DNA of 64,000 bases, from NCBI GenBank assembly GCA_963839615.1, contig CAWIVY010000002.1, positions 291,006 through 355,005 on the forward strand, written 5' to 3'. This document shows, piece by piece, positions 8,226-17,462 of this stretch; positions within the stretch are counted from its first letter, which is position 1; each line of letters opens with the position of its first letter. The stretch comes from DASQMT01 sp963839615. GTDB lineage: Bacteria; Actinomycetota; Thermoleophilia; Solirubrobacterales; Solirubrobacteraceae. The notes beneath the pieces were generated by a model, which was not told the DNA's origin, did not search any database, and saw only the letters and a program-made list of their open reading frames with translations. Position numbers and translations under genes: made by a program.

Positions 8226-9512
8226 ATGAGCAACTTCCGCTGGTGGACCGAGTGGTCCCCCACCATCAACGGGGTCTTCAAGGGCGGTGGCGCGAAGGGC
8301 CTGCTTTACGCGGGTGCCATCGAGGCGGTGGCCGAACACGAGCGCTGGTTCCGCGCCGTGGCGGGATCGTCGGCCGGCGCGATCACGGCGACGCTGATCG
8401 CCGCCGGGCTCACGCCGCAGGAGCTCAAAGATGCCGCCCGGGACGGCCCGGCCCGGGTCGGATGGAACCTGCTCGGCGATCTGACCGGCCAGCCGCTGCT
8501 GCGCACCCGGCGGTTGCGCATGTGGCTGGAGGAGCTGCTCGTCCGGCAGGCCGAGCGCGCGGGTACCCGTCAGTCCGGCGACAGCGCTGCGGTCACCTTC
8601 GCCCTGCTCTACGAGACCACCGGGATCGAGCTGTATGTCGTCGCTGTCGATGTGGCCCAGCGCCAGCCGATCGTGTTCAGCGCCGCGACGACCCCGGCGC
8701 TCGCCGTCACCGACGCCGTGCTCGCGTCGTCGGCCATCCCGGTCGCGTTCCGCCCCGGCCGGCTCGAGGTCGACCTCGGCGGCGTCACGCGAGTCCATCG
8801 CCTGATCGACGGCGGCGTGTGGGCGAACTACCCGGCGTTCGTGTTCAAAGACCGCTCGTTCCGCGAGCACCACCAGCTGCCGCCTGTGCCGGCCGACAGC
8901 ACGACGATCGGCTTCACGCTCGAGCACCGTGCCGGGGAGCCGGCGCCGACGCCGAAGCGGCTGCTGCCGGGCTGGTTCAAGGTCCACGGCGATCGCGGCG
9001 CGGGGCTGAAGGGGTTGATGCGCCTTGCGCCGGTCCGCCTGTACCTGCTGACGATCGTCCCGCTCGTGATCGCCGCCCAGGCGGGCTGGACGATCCACCG
9101 CTACGGCCTGCTGTTCCTCAAGGACACGATCCGCGACAACGAGTCCGCGCCCGAGTTCCTGGTCGGGCCCGCGGGTTTTCTCGACGGTTTCTTCTCCGAC
9201 TCCTCGTTTGGCGTGTTTTGCTTCTACGCAATGCTGCTCGCGGTCGCCCTGGGCGCCGCGATCCTGATGGTGTTCGGCGCCACCCTGCTCGACTCCGCGC
9301 TGCCCGCAATGCGCTCGCTGATGGCAGTCGGGACGAACATCCCCTACTGGGTCGGCACCACTGCGGGCGACCACGTCGTGCGACTGACGGTCCCGGACAC
9401 GCTCGGAACGCTGAGCTTCCGGATCGCCCCCGAGAAGGCCGAGCAGGCGATCGCCGCCGCTCGTGCCGAGGCCGCGGCCGCGCTCGCTCCGATCATGAGC
9501 GAGGCAGCATGA
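8226..9512 (+). CDS. Patatin-like phospholipase with membrane segments
   Basis: 428 residues. The patatin oxyanion motif KGGGAKG is at about residues 19-25, the nucleophile elbow GSSAG gives Ser49, and the catalytic Asp is Asp195 in LIDGGVWANYP, so the Ser-Asp dyad is complete. Expected activity is acyl hydrolysis of phospholipids. Unusually, the C-terminal part carries two hydrophobic stretches (about 258-278 and 316-345), which would tether the enzyme to the membrane. The stop overlaps the following lipoprotein gene as ATGA (9509-9512). Confidence 0.9.
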   Translation: MSNFRWWTEWSPTINGVFKGGGAKGLLYAGAIEAVAEHERWFRAVAGSSAGAITATLIAAGLTPQELKDAARDGPARVGWNLLGDLTGQPLLRTRRLRMWLEELLVRQAERAGTRQSGDSAAVTFALLYETTGIELYVVAVDVAQRQPIVFSAATTPALAVTDAVLASSAIPVAFRPGRLEVDLGGVTRVHRLIDGGVWANYPAFVFKDRSFREHHQLPPVPADSTTIGFTLEHRAGEPAPTPKRLLPGWFKVHGDRGAGLKGLMRLAPVRLYLLTIVPLVIAAQAGWTIHRYGLLFLKDTIRDNESAPEFLVGPAGFLDGFFSDSSFGVFCFYAMLLAVALGAAILMVFGATLLDSALPAMRSLMAVGTNIPYWVGTTAGDHVVRLTVPDTLGTLSFRIAPEKAEQAIAAARAEAAAALAPIMSEAA

Positions 9513-9937
9513 GCCCGCCCCGCGCCGTGCTCGCCGCCCTCGCCCTCGCGCTCGCGGGCTGCGGCGGGGACGAGCAACCGAGTCCCGGGCTGGCCGAGCG
9601 CTACGACGTGGTCATCGCCGTCTGCGCGGACCGGCTGCCGAGCGTGACGGATATCTGCGACCGCCTGACCGAGTCCAGCGGGAATCGCGTCGTCGCCAAC
9701 GTGATCTTCGGCAACGCCGGCGGCCACGAGGTGACCGTCCGCACGGAGGTGACCGAGGGCGGCGATGCCGTCGACGAACAGCCGGCCAGCACGGTGCCCG
9801 AGAACCGCTCGTGGCTGCACGGCGTCGAGATCAACCGCCGGCAGGCATGCACGGCGCCGGAGTGCACGCTGGTCGTCCGGGCGATCATCGACGGCCAAGA
9901 GGTCGCGAACCAGGAGTTCCGCTTCGTCGCGCCGTGA
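9509..9937 (+). CDS. Small predicted lipoprotein, partner of the patatin gene
   Basis: 142 residues from the ATG at 9509, which overlaps the patatin stop. A short signal peptide ends in the lipobox LALALAGC, followed by GGDEQ, so the mature protein should be lipid-anchored. The rest is a compact beta-rich-looking domain with four Cys (CADRLPSVTDIC, then CTAPEC), which could form two disulfides outside the membrane. No family was recognised. Translational coupling to a membrane patatin suggests a shared envelope function. Confidence 0.75.
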   Translation: MSPPRAVLAALALALAGCGGDEQPSPGLAERYDVVIAVCADRLPSVTDICDRLTESSGNRVVANVIFGNAGGHEVTVRTEVTEGGDAVDEQPASTVPENRSWLHGVEINRRQACTAPECTLVVRAIIDGQEVANQEFRFVAP

Positions 9938-10231
9938 TACTGGCCGCCCATAGGGGCCAGTTGACCCGATCCGGTCGCGGCCTCGATGGCGCTGCCACCT
10001 TCGAGGGTGGGCACGCCCTACCCCGGAGGGGGGTGGCGGCGGATCGCGCGCGCTGAGACCGTCGTGTCTCCCCGCGCGGTCGCCCTAAGCGCCGCGGGGA
10101 GGAAGCGAGAGAGCGTCCTCGAGACCCACGGAAGGTGGTCAAATGCTCCTGCGCAAGATTGGGGACCGAGACACGGTGGCTTCGCCGTGCGGGCGTCCCT
10201 TCGTCCTCGACACGGCGTAAGTCCTGCGCCC

Positions 10232-12343
10232 GTGCAAGCCTCTGACGTCGATCGCGCCGCGATTGCTCGTGTCGGATTCCTGCTCTCGGCGGTTCACCTC
10301 GGGGCGCTGTGGGGCCTCGCCTTCGTGCTGCCGCTATTCGACCTGCTCGGTGACAACGCGGAGTTCTTCGTCGCGCGTGGCAGCACGCGACTCGACATTC
10401 TCCTGCTCGCGTTCGGCTACGGGCTGGTTCCTCCGGTGGTGGCCGCCGCGCTGGTATGGGCCATGGGGCATCTCCGGCCCGCTCTCGGCCAGGGAGTGCA
10501 CGTCGCCCTGGTCGGCCTGCTCGCGGCCGCGATCGCCTTGCCTCCGCTCGGGCGCGCCCTGTCGGGCTCTGCGATCGCGCTCGCAGCCGCGGTCGCCGTC
10601 GGGGCGGGCTTCGCCGTGGTGTACATGCGGACGGCGGGTGTGAAGCTGTTCCTGACCGTCTTGTCGCCTGCGCCGGTGATCGCGATCGCCTTGTTCCTCG
10701 TGTTCTCGCCGGTGTCGAAGCTGATCATGCCGCGAGAGGCGCCCGGTTCGCCGGCCGGATCCTCGGGATCCTCGACGCCGATCGTCCACGTGATCCTCGA
10801 CGAGTTGCCGGTGACGACGCTGAGCGACGGCGACGGCAGATTCGACGCCACGCACTTTCCAGATCTCGCAAGGTTCGCGCGCGAAGCGACGTGGTACCGC
10901 GATGCCACCACGGTTGCGGATATGACGACGGGGGCGGTGCCCGCCCAGCTCACCGGAGCGCGACCGAGGCGGGGTGAGCTCCCGATTGCCCAGGACCATC
11001 CAGGCAGCCTCTTCACGCTCTTCGCGCGCAGCCATGACCTCATCGTGGAGGAGCCGATCACCGACGTCTGCCCGGATCGCCTGTGCGCGGAGCACGAGCC
11101 GCCCACGGACGAGCGGCTCCGGGCGCTCGCCGCCGATCTCGGGATTGTGGCTCGGCACCTGCTGCTCCCGGCGGACCTGCGACGAGGGTTGCCGGCGATC
11201 GACCAGGACTGGAACGGTTTCGGCGTCGAGGACGATGGAGAGGAAGCGAGTCCGGCAGAACGCCCTGGGCCCGACGGGGAACCACGGCGCCGAATCGGTG
11301 TGCCCCTGAAGCGGGTCAAAGGTGTCCTGGGTTGGGCGAACGTGACCGCGGCGGTGGATCGCGATTTTGCCCGTCCGCCGCTCGTGTTCGTGCACTCGAA
11401 ACTGCCGCACGCCTCGTGGCGGTTCCTCCCCGATGGCCGCCGCTACCCGCTGCATCGCGAGCGATACCCCAGTGGGAGCCGTGCGTGGCCTGGCCGGCAG
11501 TGGGTCGTCGACCGCAGCTTCCAGCGCCACGTTCTCCAGACGCAGTTCACGGACGTCCTGGTGGGGCGCCTGTTCGACCGGCTCCGCGCGAGGGGCCTCT
11601 ACGACAAGGCCGTGATCGTCGTGACGGCCGATCACGGCGCGTCATTCCGCGCCGGTCAGCCACGCCGCCGCCCGACGAAGGACAACTTGGCGGACATCGC
11701 CGCTGTGCCGTTCATCGTCAAGTGGCCCGGCCAGCGAAACGGCGAGATCGACGATCGTGCCGTGCGGACGGTCGACGTCCTGCCGACGATCGCCAAAGCT
11801 GCTGGTGTTCCCGTGCCGTGGAAGATCGACGGGATGCCCGCCGGCGAGCGCCGCGACGCGGGGACTACACCGATCGATGTGCTCTACAGCAAACTCGGCA
11901 CGCGGACGACGCTGCCACTGAAAGCTGTCATCAGGCAACGCCGGGCGCGAGACGTTTACGAGGCGAGGCTCATGCGCCATGGCGTCTATGCGATCGGCCC
12001 TCGCCCCGACCTCATCGGGACGTCGGTCGAGTCCATCCCCAGGGTGCCAACCCGTGCCCACGCGACGGTGGACGAGCCCAGCGCCTTCCGCGCCGTCGAC
12101 CCTCGAGGTCGCATGCTGCCGGCGTTCGTATCGGGCTCTCTGAGCGGTGTGGCGGCAGACGCCGTGCTCGTCGTCGCCGTCAACGGGCGCATCGAGCAGA
12201 CGACCCGCGCGGAGCCCGTAGCCGGCGGACTCGAGTACGAGGCTCTGGTACCACCAGGGTCATTGCATGCCGGCTCCAACTCGATCTCCGTGCTCCAGGT
12301 CCTGCCCGGCGACCGGCTCCGCAGGATCGGCGGCGCCCCGTGA
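10232..12343 (+). CDS. Polytopic sulfatase-superfamily (alkaline phosphatase fold) enzyme
   Basis: About 703 residues from the GTG at 10232; the open frame runs further upstream without a better start. Four to five hydrophobic helices (about residues 10-165) precede an extracytoplasmic sulfatase-like domain. Metal-site motifs are IVHVILDE near 185 and TADHG near 465. The nucleophile region reads TTGAVPAQLTG, so the nucleophile is probably Thr. The CxPxR formylglycine signature of true sulfatases is absent. The layout resembles phosphoglycerol or phosphoethanolamine transferases and LTA-synthase-like proteins, so transfer or hydrolysis on a cell-envelope polymer is more likely than sulfate ester cleavage. 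A C-terminal beta domain (about 610-703) follows. About 290 nt of featureless DNA precede it. Confidence 0.8.
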   Translation: MQASDVDRAAIARVGFLLSAVHLGALWGLAFVLPLFDLLGDNAEFFVARGSTRLDILLLAFGYGLVPPVVAAALVWAMGHLRPALGQGVHVALVGLLAAAIALPPLGRALSGSAIALAAAVAVGAGFAVVYMRTAGVKLFLTVLSPAPVIAIALFLVFSPVSKLIMPREAPGSPAGSSGSSTPIVHVILDELPVTTLSDGDGRFDATHFPDLARFAREATWYRDATTVADMTTGAVPAQLTGARPRRGELPIAQDHPGSLFTLFARSHDLIVEEPITDVCPDRLCAEHEPPTDERLRALAADLGIVARHLLLPADLRRGLPAIDQDWNGFGVEDDGEEASPAERPGPDGEPRRRIGVPLKRVKGVLGWANVTAAVDRDFARPPLVFVHSKLPHASWRFLPDGRRYPLHRERYPSGSRAWPGRQWVVDRSFQRHVLQTQFTDVLVGRLFDRLRARGLYDKAVIVVTADHGASFRAGQPRRRPTKDNLADIAAVPFIVKWPGQRNGEIDDRAVRTVDVLPTIAKAAGVPVPWKIDGMPAGERRDAGTTPIDVLYSKLGTRTTLPLKAVIRQRRARDVYEARLMRHGVYAIGPRPDLIGTSVESIPRVPTRAHATVDEPSAFRAVDPRGRMLPAFVSGSLSGVAADAVLVVAVNGRIEQTTRAEPVAGGLEYEALVPPGSLHAGSNSISVLQVLPGDRLRRIGGAP

Positions 12344-12390
12344 CGGCGACCACGCATACCTTCGAGCAAGCCTGCAACCGGCAGTCGGGG

Positions 12391-12508
12391 ATGCCGGAGA
12401 AGGGACTACAACCCCCGACCCGCGCATATGATCACCACCAGGGGAGGGCGCGAAGGCTGTTGTAGAGCCGATCGCGGCCTCCCGAGGGCACGCGATTGGA
12501 CACTCTTG
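12391..12508. repeat. tRNA-3'-half composite repeat, copy A (degenerate)
   Basis: On the minus strand this reads like the second half of a tRNA: anticodon-loop remnant, T-arm and acceptor 3' strand, here with a damaged T-loop. A conserved non-tRNA flank of about 70 nt follows. It is similar along its length to copies at 18674, 31033 and 34312. No 5' tRNA half and no CCA are present, so it is not a functional tRNA. Probably an old integration (att) scar. Confidence 0.6.
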
Positions 12509-12560
12509 TGAGCGAGCGGGCGCGACCGGACCGATCCAGCGGGTTGCCGAGGTCGCTGCG

Positions 12561-14894
12561 ATGAGACCGGTGGACGCGGTCCTGACCGGCGCGACACCGC
12601 GGCTGACCGCGGCCGACGCGGTCGATCTGGGGGCGACGCTGTTCGGCGTGAGCGCGCGCGCCGCGCGCGACCTCGGCAGCGAGCGCGACCGGGCGTTCGT
12701 GCTCCACGACGACGGCGGGGCTCCGGTCGCCGTGCTGAAGGTCTCCAACTCCGCCGAGGACCCGGACGTCCTCGACATGGAGGCTGCGGCCGCGCTGCAC
12801 GTCAGCGCGGTCGATCCCGCGCTACGGGTGGCGTTGCCGTGGCGACCCGTCTCGACGTCCGAGCCCGGGCCGGGGCGCCTGGACGATCACCCGGCGCGGC
12901 TGCGCGCCGAATGGCGCGGGCATTGGGTCCGGCTCTACGACGTCCTGCCCGGCCACAGCCGGATCTCGGCCGTGGAGCTGTCAGACGCCGCGCTCGTCGC
13001 ATGGGGTGAGACGGCCGCTCGCCTTGGGATCGCGCTGCGCGGGTTCATGCATCCAGCCGCGCAACGCATGATGGCGTGGGACGTGCAGCACGCATTATCG
13101 GCCCGGGCGATGGTCGCCTACATCCGCGATCCGGACGCGCGCACGGCCGTCGCACGGGTGCTCGACGAGTTCGAGCGACGCGCGACGCCGATCTGGCCGC
13201 GGCTGCGGGCACAGGTCCTCCACGCCGATCTGACTGTGGACAACACGCTGACGGACGACGCCGGCCTGATCACCGGAATCGTCGACTTCGGGGACATGAG
13301 TCACACGGCGCTGGTCGCCGACCTCGCCTCGGTGCTGGACTCGGTCGCCAGCGGGCGAGACGACGCGGAGCCGTTTCGCGTCGCGCGCCTGGTCCTGGAC
13401 GGCTACCAGCGCTATGTCGCGCTCGAGGAGCTCGAGTTGGAGGTGCTGGGCGTGGCTTGGGCCGCGCGCAGCGCCGTGACGATCGCCATCAGCTCCTGGC
13501 GCGTGGCTCACGGGCTCGAGGACCAGGCGTTCGCCGAGCGCTACAACGCCGAGTGCTTGCGGATGATCGAGACGATGGAGGCCGTCGGCTGGAACGAGCT
13601 GGCCCGGCGACTCGGCGCCGCCGGGCCGCAGACCCCCGACGCGACCTTGGCCGAACGGCGGGCGGCGGCGTTCGGCCCGGCGATCGATCCCTTGTTCTAC
13701 GCCGAGCCCGTCCAGGTTGCGCAGGCCGACGGAGTGTGGATCACCGACGCCGCCCGCCGCAGGTATCTCGACGCGTACAACAACGTGCCCTGCGTCGGAC
13801 ATGCCCATCCCCGCGTGTCCGCCGCGATCGCGCACCAGAGCCGTCGCGTCAACACCCACACCCGATATCTGCACCCGACCGCGATCGAGCTCGCGGAACG
13901 ACTGATCGCCACCTGTCCGCCGGAGCTCGACACGGTGATCCTCGTCAACTCGGGCTCCGAGGCCAACGATCTGGCCTGGCGGATGGCGAGCGCCGTCACC
14001 GGCCGCCGCGGTGGGCTCTGCACCGCATTCGCCTATCACGGCATCACCGACGCGACGGCCGCGCTGTCACCCGAAGGCTGGCTCGGCGGCCCCGCGCCCG
14101 ACCACATCGAGACCTGGGAGGCTCCCGACCGCTACCGCGGGCGCCATCTCGACACCGCGGCGTTCATGGCGGCGGTGCGGCGCCTTGGTGACCGAGGGCT
14201 CGCGCCGTGCGCGGCGATTCTCGACGGGCTGGTCACGAGCGACGGCATCGCCGACCTGGATGCCGGCTACGTGCAGGATCTCGTCCGTCTGACGCACGAC
14301 GCGGGCGCGCTCTGGATCGCTGACGAGGTCCAGTCAGGGCACGCCCGCACCGGCGAGGCGCTCTGGTGCTTCGACCGCTTCGGCGTCGTTCCCGACTTCG
14401 TCACGCTCGGCAAACCCATGGGCAACGGTCACCCCGTCGCCGCAGTGATCACCCGGCGGGAAATCGTCGCCCAGCTCGTCGGACGGACGACGCTGTTCAG
14501 CACCTTCGGCGGCAACCCCGTCAGCGCTGCCGCCGCGCTCGCCGTCCTGGACGTCATCGACGACGAGCGCGTGCTCGACCGGGTGCGGAGAACCGGACGC
14601 GTCCTGCGCGGCGCGCTCGTAGAAGCGGCGGTCGGCCGACCTGAGATCGGCGACGTCCGCGGCATCGGCCTCGCCTGGGGCGTCGAGTTCGTCACCGACC
14701 CCGCGACCCGCGAGCCCGACGGCGCGCGAGCGCGCGAGGTGCGCGACCGGATGCGCCGCGCCGGAGTCCTCGTGGGCACGACGGGGAGGCATGGCAACGT
14801 CCTGAAGATCCGCCCGCCACTGGCGCTGAACGAGACGCACGTGCCGACGCTTGCGCAGGCGCTCGTTTCCGCGCTCAGCGCCGCACCTGAGTGA
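12561..14894 (+). CDS. Fusion: aminoglycoside phosphotransferase-like kinase + class III PLP aminotransferase/phospho-lyase
   Basis: 777 residues, two enzymes in one chain. Residues 1 to about 350 are an APH/homoserine-kinase-type domain with catalytic loop HADLTVDNTL (from about 220) and DFGD near 243. Residues about 370-777 are a class III aminotransferase with VNSGSEAND (cofactor phosphate site), IADEVQSG, and the PLP lysine Lys618 in LGKPMGNGHP. Fused proteins of this type are related to the hydroxylysine kinase/phosphohydroxylysine (or phosphoethanolamine) phospho-lyase pair, where an amino alcohol is phosphorylated and then eliminated. That function is inferred here. The gene stands alone between a tRNA-like repeat and a convergent acidic-protein gene. 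Confidence 0.9.
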   Translation: MRPVDAVLTGATPRLTAADAVDLGATLFGVSARAARDLGSERDRAFVLHDDGGAPVAVLKVSNSAEDPDVLDMEAAAALHVSAVDPALRVALPWRPVSTSEPGPGRLDDHPARLRAEWRGHWVRLYDVLPGHSRISAVELSDAALVAWGETAARLGIALRGFMHPAAQRMMAWDVQHALSARAMVAYIRDPDARTAVARVLDEFERRATPIWPRLRAQVLHADLTVDNTLTDDAGLITGIVDFGDMSHTALVADLASVLDSVASGRDDAEPFRVARLVLDGYQRYVALEELELEVLGVAWAARSAVTIAISSWRVAHGLEDQAFAERYNAECLRMIETMEAVGWNELARRLGAAGPQTPDATLAERRAAAFGPAIDPLFYAEPVQVAQADGVWITDAARRRYLDAYNNVPCVGHAHPRVSAAIAHQSRRVNTHTRYLHPTAIELAERLIATCPPELDTVILVNSGSEANDLAWRMASAVTGRRGGLCTAFAYHGITDATAALSPEGWLGGPAPDHIETWEAPDRYRGRHLDTAAFMAAVRRLGDRGLAPCAAILDGLVTSDGIADLDAGYVQDLVRLTHDAGALWIADEVQSGHARTGEALWCFDRFGVVPDFVTLGKPMGNGHPVAAVITRREIVAQLVGRTTLFSTFGGNPVSAAAALAVLDVIDDERVLDRVRRTGRVLRGALVEAAVGRPEIGDVRGIGLAWGVEFVTDPATREPDGARAREVRDRMRRAGVLVGTTGRHGNVLKIRPPLALNETHVPTLAQALVSALSAAPE

Positions 14895-14948
14895 GACGCC
14901 GATCGTCGGGATCGGGGTCGAGACGGTCGGCGCGCTGGTATGACGCGC

Positions 14949-15602
14949 TCAGTCCTTGGACACCCAGGTTCGCGCGTGCCTCTGCTTCGGTAGCTTGAGG
15001 CTCGGCTGCGCGCCCTTCTTGCGCGCCGCCCGCTGCATCGGCTCGTGCTCGGGCAACGGCGTGGGGGTCTTGGAGTTCGATCCGTCGTCAGGCTCCCGCC
15101 GGGCCTCGGGCTCCTCGGAGTCCTCGTCGCCCTGGGGCTCCTGCTGCTCGTCGCCGGATGGCCCGCGGTGGTCCTCGTCGGGCTCGTCGTCGCCCGTGTC
15201 CTCGTCCTCGACTGCCTCAGATTCGTCCTCTTCTTCGGGCTCCTCGTCTTCCTCGACTGCCTCGGGCTCTTCCTCGTCCTCGACTGCTGGCTCGTCCTCT
15301 TCCTCGTCGACCTCGCACTCCTCGCCCTCCGGCTCCTCGTACGCGCGCGTCTCATCCTCGTCCTCGAGGTCCTCCGACTGATCGTCCCCGGTGTCTGACG
15401 ACAGTTGCTCGCGCACGAACCGTTGACCCTTGAACGCCGCGCGCCCGGCGGTGTAGATGACCGCTCCCGCGGCCAGGGCGCGCACGCCCTCCGTCCTCGG
15501 CTTGGCCCCGTGCTTGTCGTCGTCGAGCGCGTTTAGGAGGGCTTCGATCGCGGCGTCCTTCAGCTCTTCGATCGGCGTCTTCCGTCTCGTGAGAAGTCGC
15601 AT
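14949..15602 (-). CDS. Acidic low-complexity protein
   Basis: 217 residues from the ATG at 15602. The N-terminal 75 residues are a folded-looking, mildly basic region (MRLLTRRKTPIEELKDAAIE) with a small hydrophobic patch (ALAAGAVIYTAGRAA). About 100 residues almost entirely Glu/Asp then follow, ending in a basic tail (PKQRHARTWVSKD). No family was recognised. The codon pattern alternates GAG/GAC/GAA, giving CT-rich DNA on the plus strand. With 17463-18419 it is one of two acidic proteins flanking the repeat-protein operon. Confidence 0.7.
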   Translation of the reverse strand: MRLLTRRKTPIEELKDAAIEALLNALDDDKHGAKPRTEGVRALAAGAVIYTAGRAAFKGQRFVREQLSSDTGDDQSEDLEDEDETRAYEEPEGEECEVDEEEDEPAVEDEEEPEAVEEDEEPEEEDESEAVEDEDTGDDEPDEDHRGPSGDEQQEPQGDEDSEEPEARREPDDGSNSKTPTPLPEHEPMQRAARKKGAQPSLKLPKQRHARTWVSKD

Positions 15603-15795
15603 GGATTCCCTTCCCCTGGTTGATTTCCCGCGAGCCCCTACCCACGGCCGTGGCCGCGAACACGGCCACGGGGTCGCGAGGACAGGAACCCGACTCCGAC
15701 GCGACGCCTCTCGACGAGCGACACGACTCGGTCTGAGTTCGCGGGCGCGATGACGGGTAGCCGTACCCACCGGTGCAATCGATCGGGGACAAGGG

Positions 15796-16026
15796 ATGGC
15801 ACGGTTCTTCTCACGATTGCTGCGCATAAGGTGGGCGGTCGCGCTGCGCATCGCTCGCCGGGTCGCCCGTGAGCTCCACGACGCGCACGGCCGCCTGGAG
15901 CCCGCTGAGCGCGCACGCCTGGCTGAGCTGATCAAGCGTTCGGGAGGGCGCCCGCAGCGGCTGTCGCGGAGCGAACGCGGCGAGGTGGTCCGGCTCGCGA
16001 CGAAGGCCGCCGGCCGGCTGGCGTGA
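15796..16026 (+). CDS. Small basic hypothetical protein
   Basis: 76 residues, rich in Arg and Ala, predicted all-helical (RWAVALRIARRVARELHDAHG, then LTKAAGRLA-like end). No family was recognised. It begins 193 nt from the divergent acidic-protein start. Its stop overlaps the GTG start of the TPR-like gene (GTGA at 16023-16026), so the two are probably co-translated. Confidence 0.6.
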   Translation: MARFFSRLLRIRWAVALRIARRVARELHDAHGRLEPAERARLAELIKRSGGRPQRLSRSERGEVVRLATKAAGRLA

Positions 16027-17078
16027 CCGCCCCTGCCGCTTCGGAGCCGTCGCTGCGCCACGGCGATCCCAACGCTGACGTCGACCTTGGCCTCCTGCTC
16101 TGGGAGCGCGGCGACCGGGCCGGCGCGGAGGTCGCGTTCCGGCGTGGCGACGAACGCGGGCATGCCGGCGGCGCGTTCTACCTCGGCATGCTGCTCGAGG
16201 ACCGCGACGAGCTCGCCGCCGCAGAGGCGGCGTACCGGCGCTCAGACGAACGCGGGCATGCGGGCGGCGCGTTCAACCTCGGCGTGCTGCTCTCGCGACG
16301 CGGGGACGAGGCCGGAGCCGAAGCCGCGTACCGACGCGCCGACCAGCGCGGGGAGGGCGCGGGCGCGTTCAACCTCGGCGTGCTGCTCGAGGACCGTGGC
16401 GATATGTCGGAGGCCGAGGCGGCGTATCGCCGGGCCGACGAGAGCCGCCATCCCGGCGCCGCCTGCAACCTCGGCCTGATCCTCGCCGAGCGTGGCGACG
16501 CGAAGGCCGCGCAGGCAGCCTTCCGGCGCGCGGACAACCGCGGGGACGCCGACGGGGCGTTCAATCTCGGCCTCATCCTTTACGAGCGCGGCGAGCACGC
16601 CGGCGCCGAGGCAGCCTTCCGGCGTGCCGACGACCGGGGTGATGGAGGCGCGGCGAACCGGCTCGGGGTGCTGCTCGCACGCCGACGCAATCGCGCCGGC
16701 GCCGAATCCGCCTTCCGGCGCGCAGACGAGCGCGGGCACGCCGGCGGCGCGTACAACCTCGGGCTCCTGCTGGCCGAACGCGGCGCGCGCGCCGGAGCCG
16801 AGGCGGCGTTCCGGCGTGCGGACGAGCGCGGGCACGCCGGCGCCGCATCCAACCTCGGCGTGATCCTGGCTCGCGGGAAAGACCCGGACCGCGCCGAGGC
16901 CGCCTTCCGGCGCGCCCACGAGCGCGGTCATGCCGGTGGGACGTACAACCTCGGCCTGCTCCTCGCCGCACGCGGCGATCATGTTGCCGCCGAGGCCTTG
17001 CTGCGCCGTGCGGCGGCGTCGCCCGACGGGCGCGTCGCGGGCCTTGCGGCCGCGGCGCTCGAGGGGCCGCGCCGTTGA
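16023..17078 (+). CDS. Tandem 32-residue helical repeat protein (TPR/Sel1-like)
   Basis: 351 residues made almost wholly of about ten copies of one 32-residue unit of the form NLGxLLxxRGDxAGAEAAFRRADERGHAGGA. Each unit has two short helices with the TPR/Sel1 positions for Leu, Gly and Ala. The copies are so alike at the DNA level (96-nt period) that recent tandem expansion is likely. Such arrays are protein-binding scaffolds; the partner is unknown. The GTG start overlaps the preceding small gene, and the neighbouring acidic proteins are candidate ligands. Confidence 0.8.
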   Translation: MTAPAASEPSLRHGDPNADVDLGLLLWERGDRAGAEVAFRRGDERGHAGGAFYLGMLLEDRDELAAAEAAYRRSDERGHAGGAFNLGVLLSRRGDEAGAEAAYRRADQRGEGAGAFNLGVLLEDRGDMSEAEAAYRRADESRHPGAACNLGLILAERGDAKAAQAAFRRADNRGDADGAFNLGLILYERGEHAGAEAAFRRADDRGDGGAANRLGVLLARRRNRAGAESAFRRADERGHAGGAYNLGLLLAERGARAGAEAAFRRADERGHAGAASNLGVILARGKDPDRAEAAFRRAHERGHAGGTYNLGLLLAARGDHVAAEALLRRAAASPDGRVAGLAAAALEGPRR

Positions 17079-17462
17079 ACTGCCGCAAGGCTTCTACGTA
17101 CTCCAGCAGCTTCGACGGCGTCGAGCAGGGCAGTCGACGCGCAGGCCCGGTCCGCTCCGCCCACCACCCGAGGCGGGATCGAGGCGGGCTCTCGATGGCC
17201 GGCCGATGCCGTCGGAAAGGAGACGGCGGGTTCGTGTCCGCATGACGAACGGCCGGAGCCGCGCTCGGCGATCGACACGTTTTCGGCACGTCCTGGTGAA
17301 CAGCGTGCTCCCGCGTGACCGGCGTCCCGGACTTCCGGGTCAGGGCGGAGCCGGGGCACCCGTTGCTGCCGGTCCGATCGCTTGCTTCCGCGGATGCGGG
17401 TCGTTTGTGTCTTCACCTTCGCGGGGCAGCCTGGAGTCCTCGAAGCTACGGAGGAGCAGCAA
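17079..17462. other. 384-nt non-coding gap before the acidic repeat gene
   Basis: No convincing coding frame, RNA gene or long inverted repeat was seen. The last 20 nt contain the ribosome site GGAGGAG just before the ATG at 17463. Promoter elements for that gene must lie here but cannot be named with confidence. Confidence 0.5.

Noticed and set aside
9939..9961. Hairpin ACTGGCC/GGCCAGT as terminator of the patatin-lipoprotein operon
   Set aside because: The stem is only 7 bp and no T-tract follows.
12344..12470. Functional tRNA gene
   Set aside because: The T-loop is mutated in this copy and no 5' half exists to pair with the acceptor strand in any copy.
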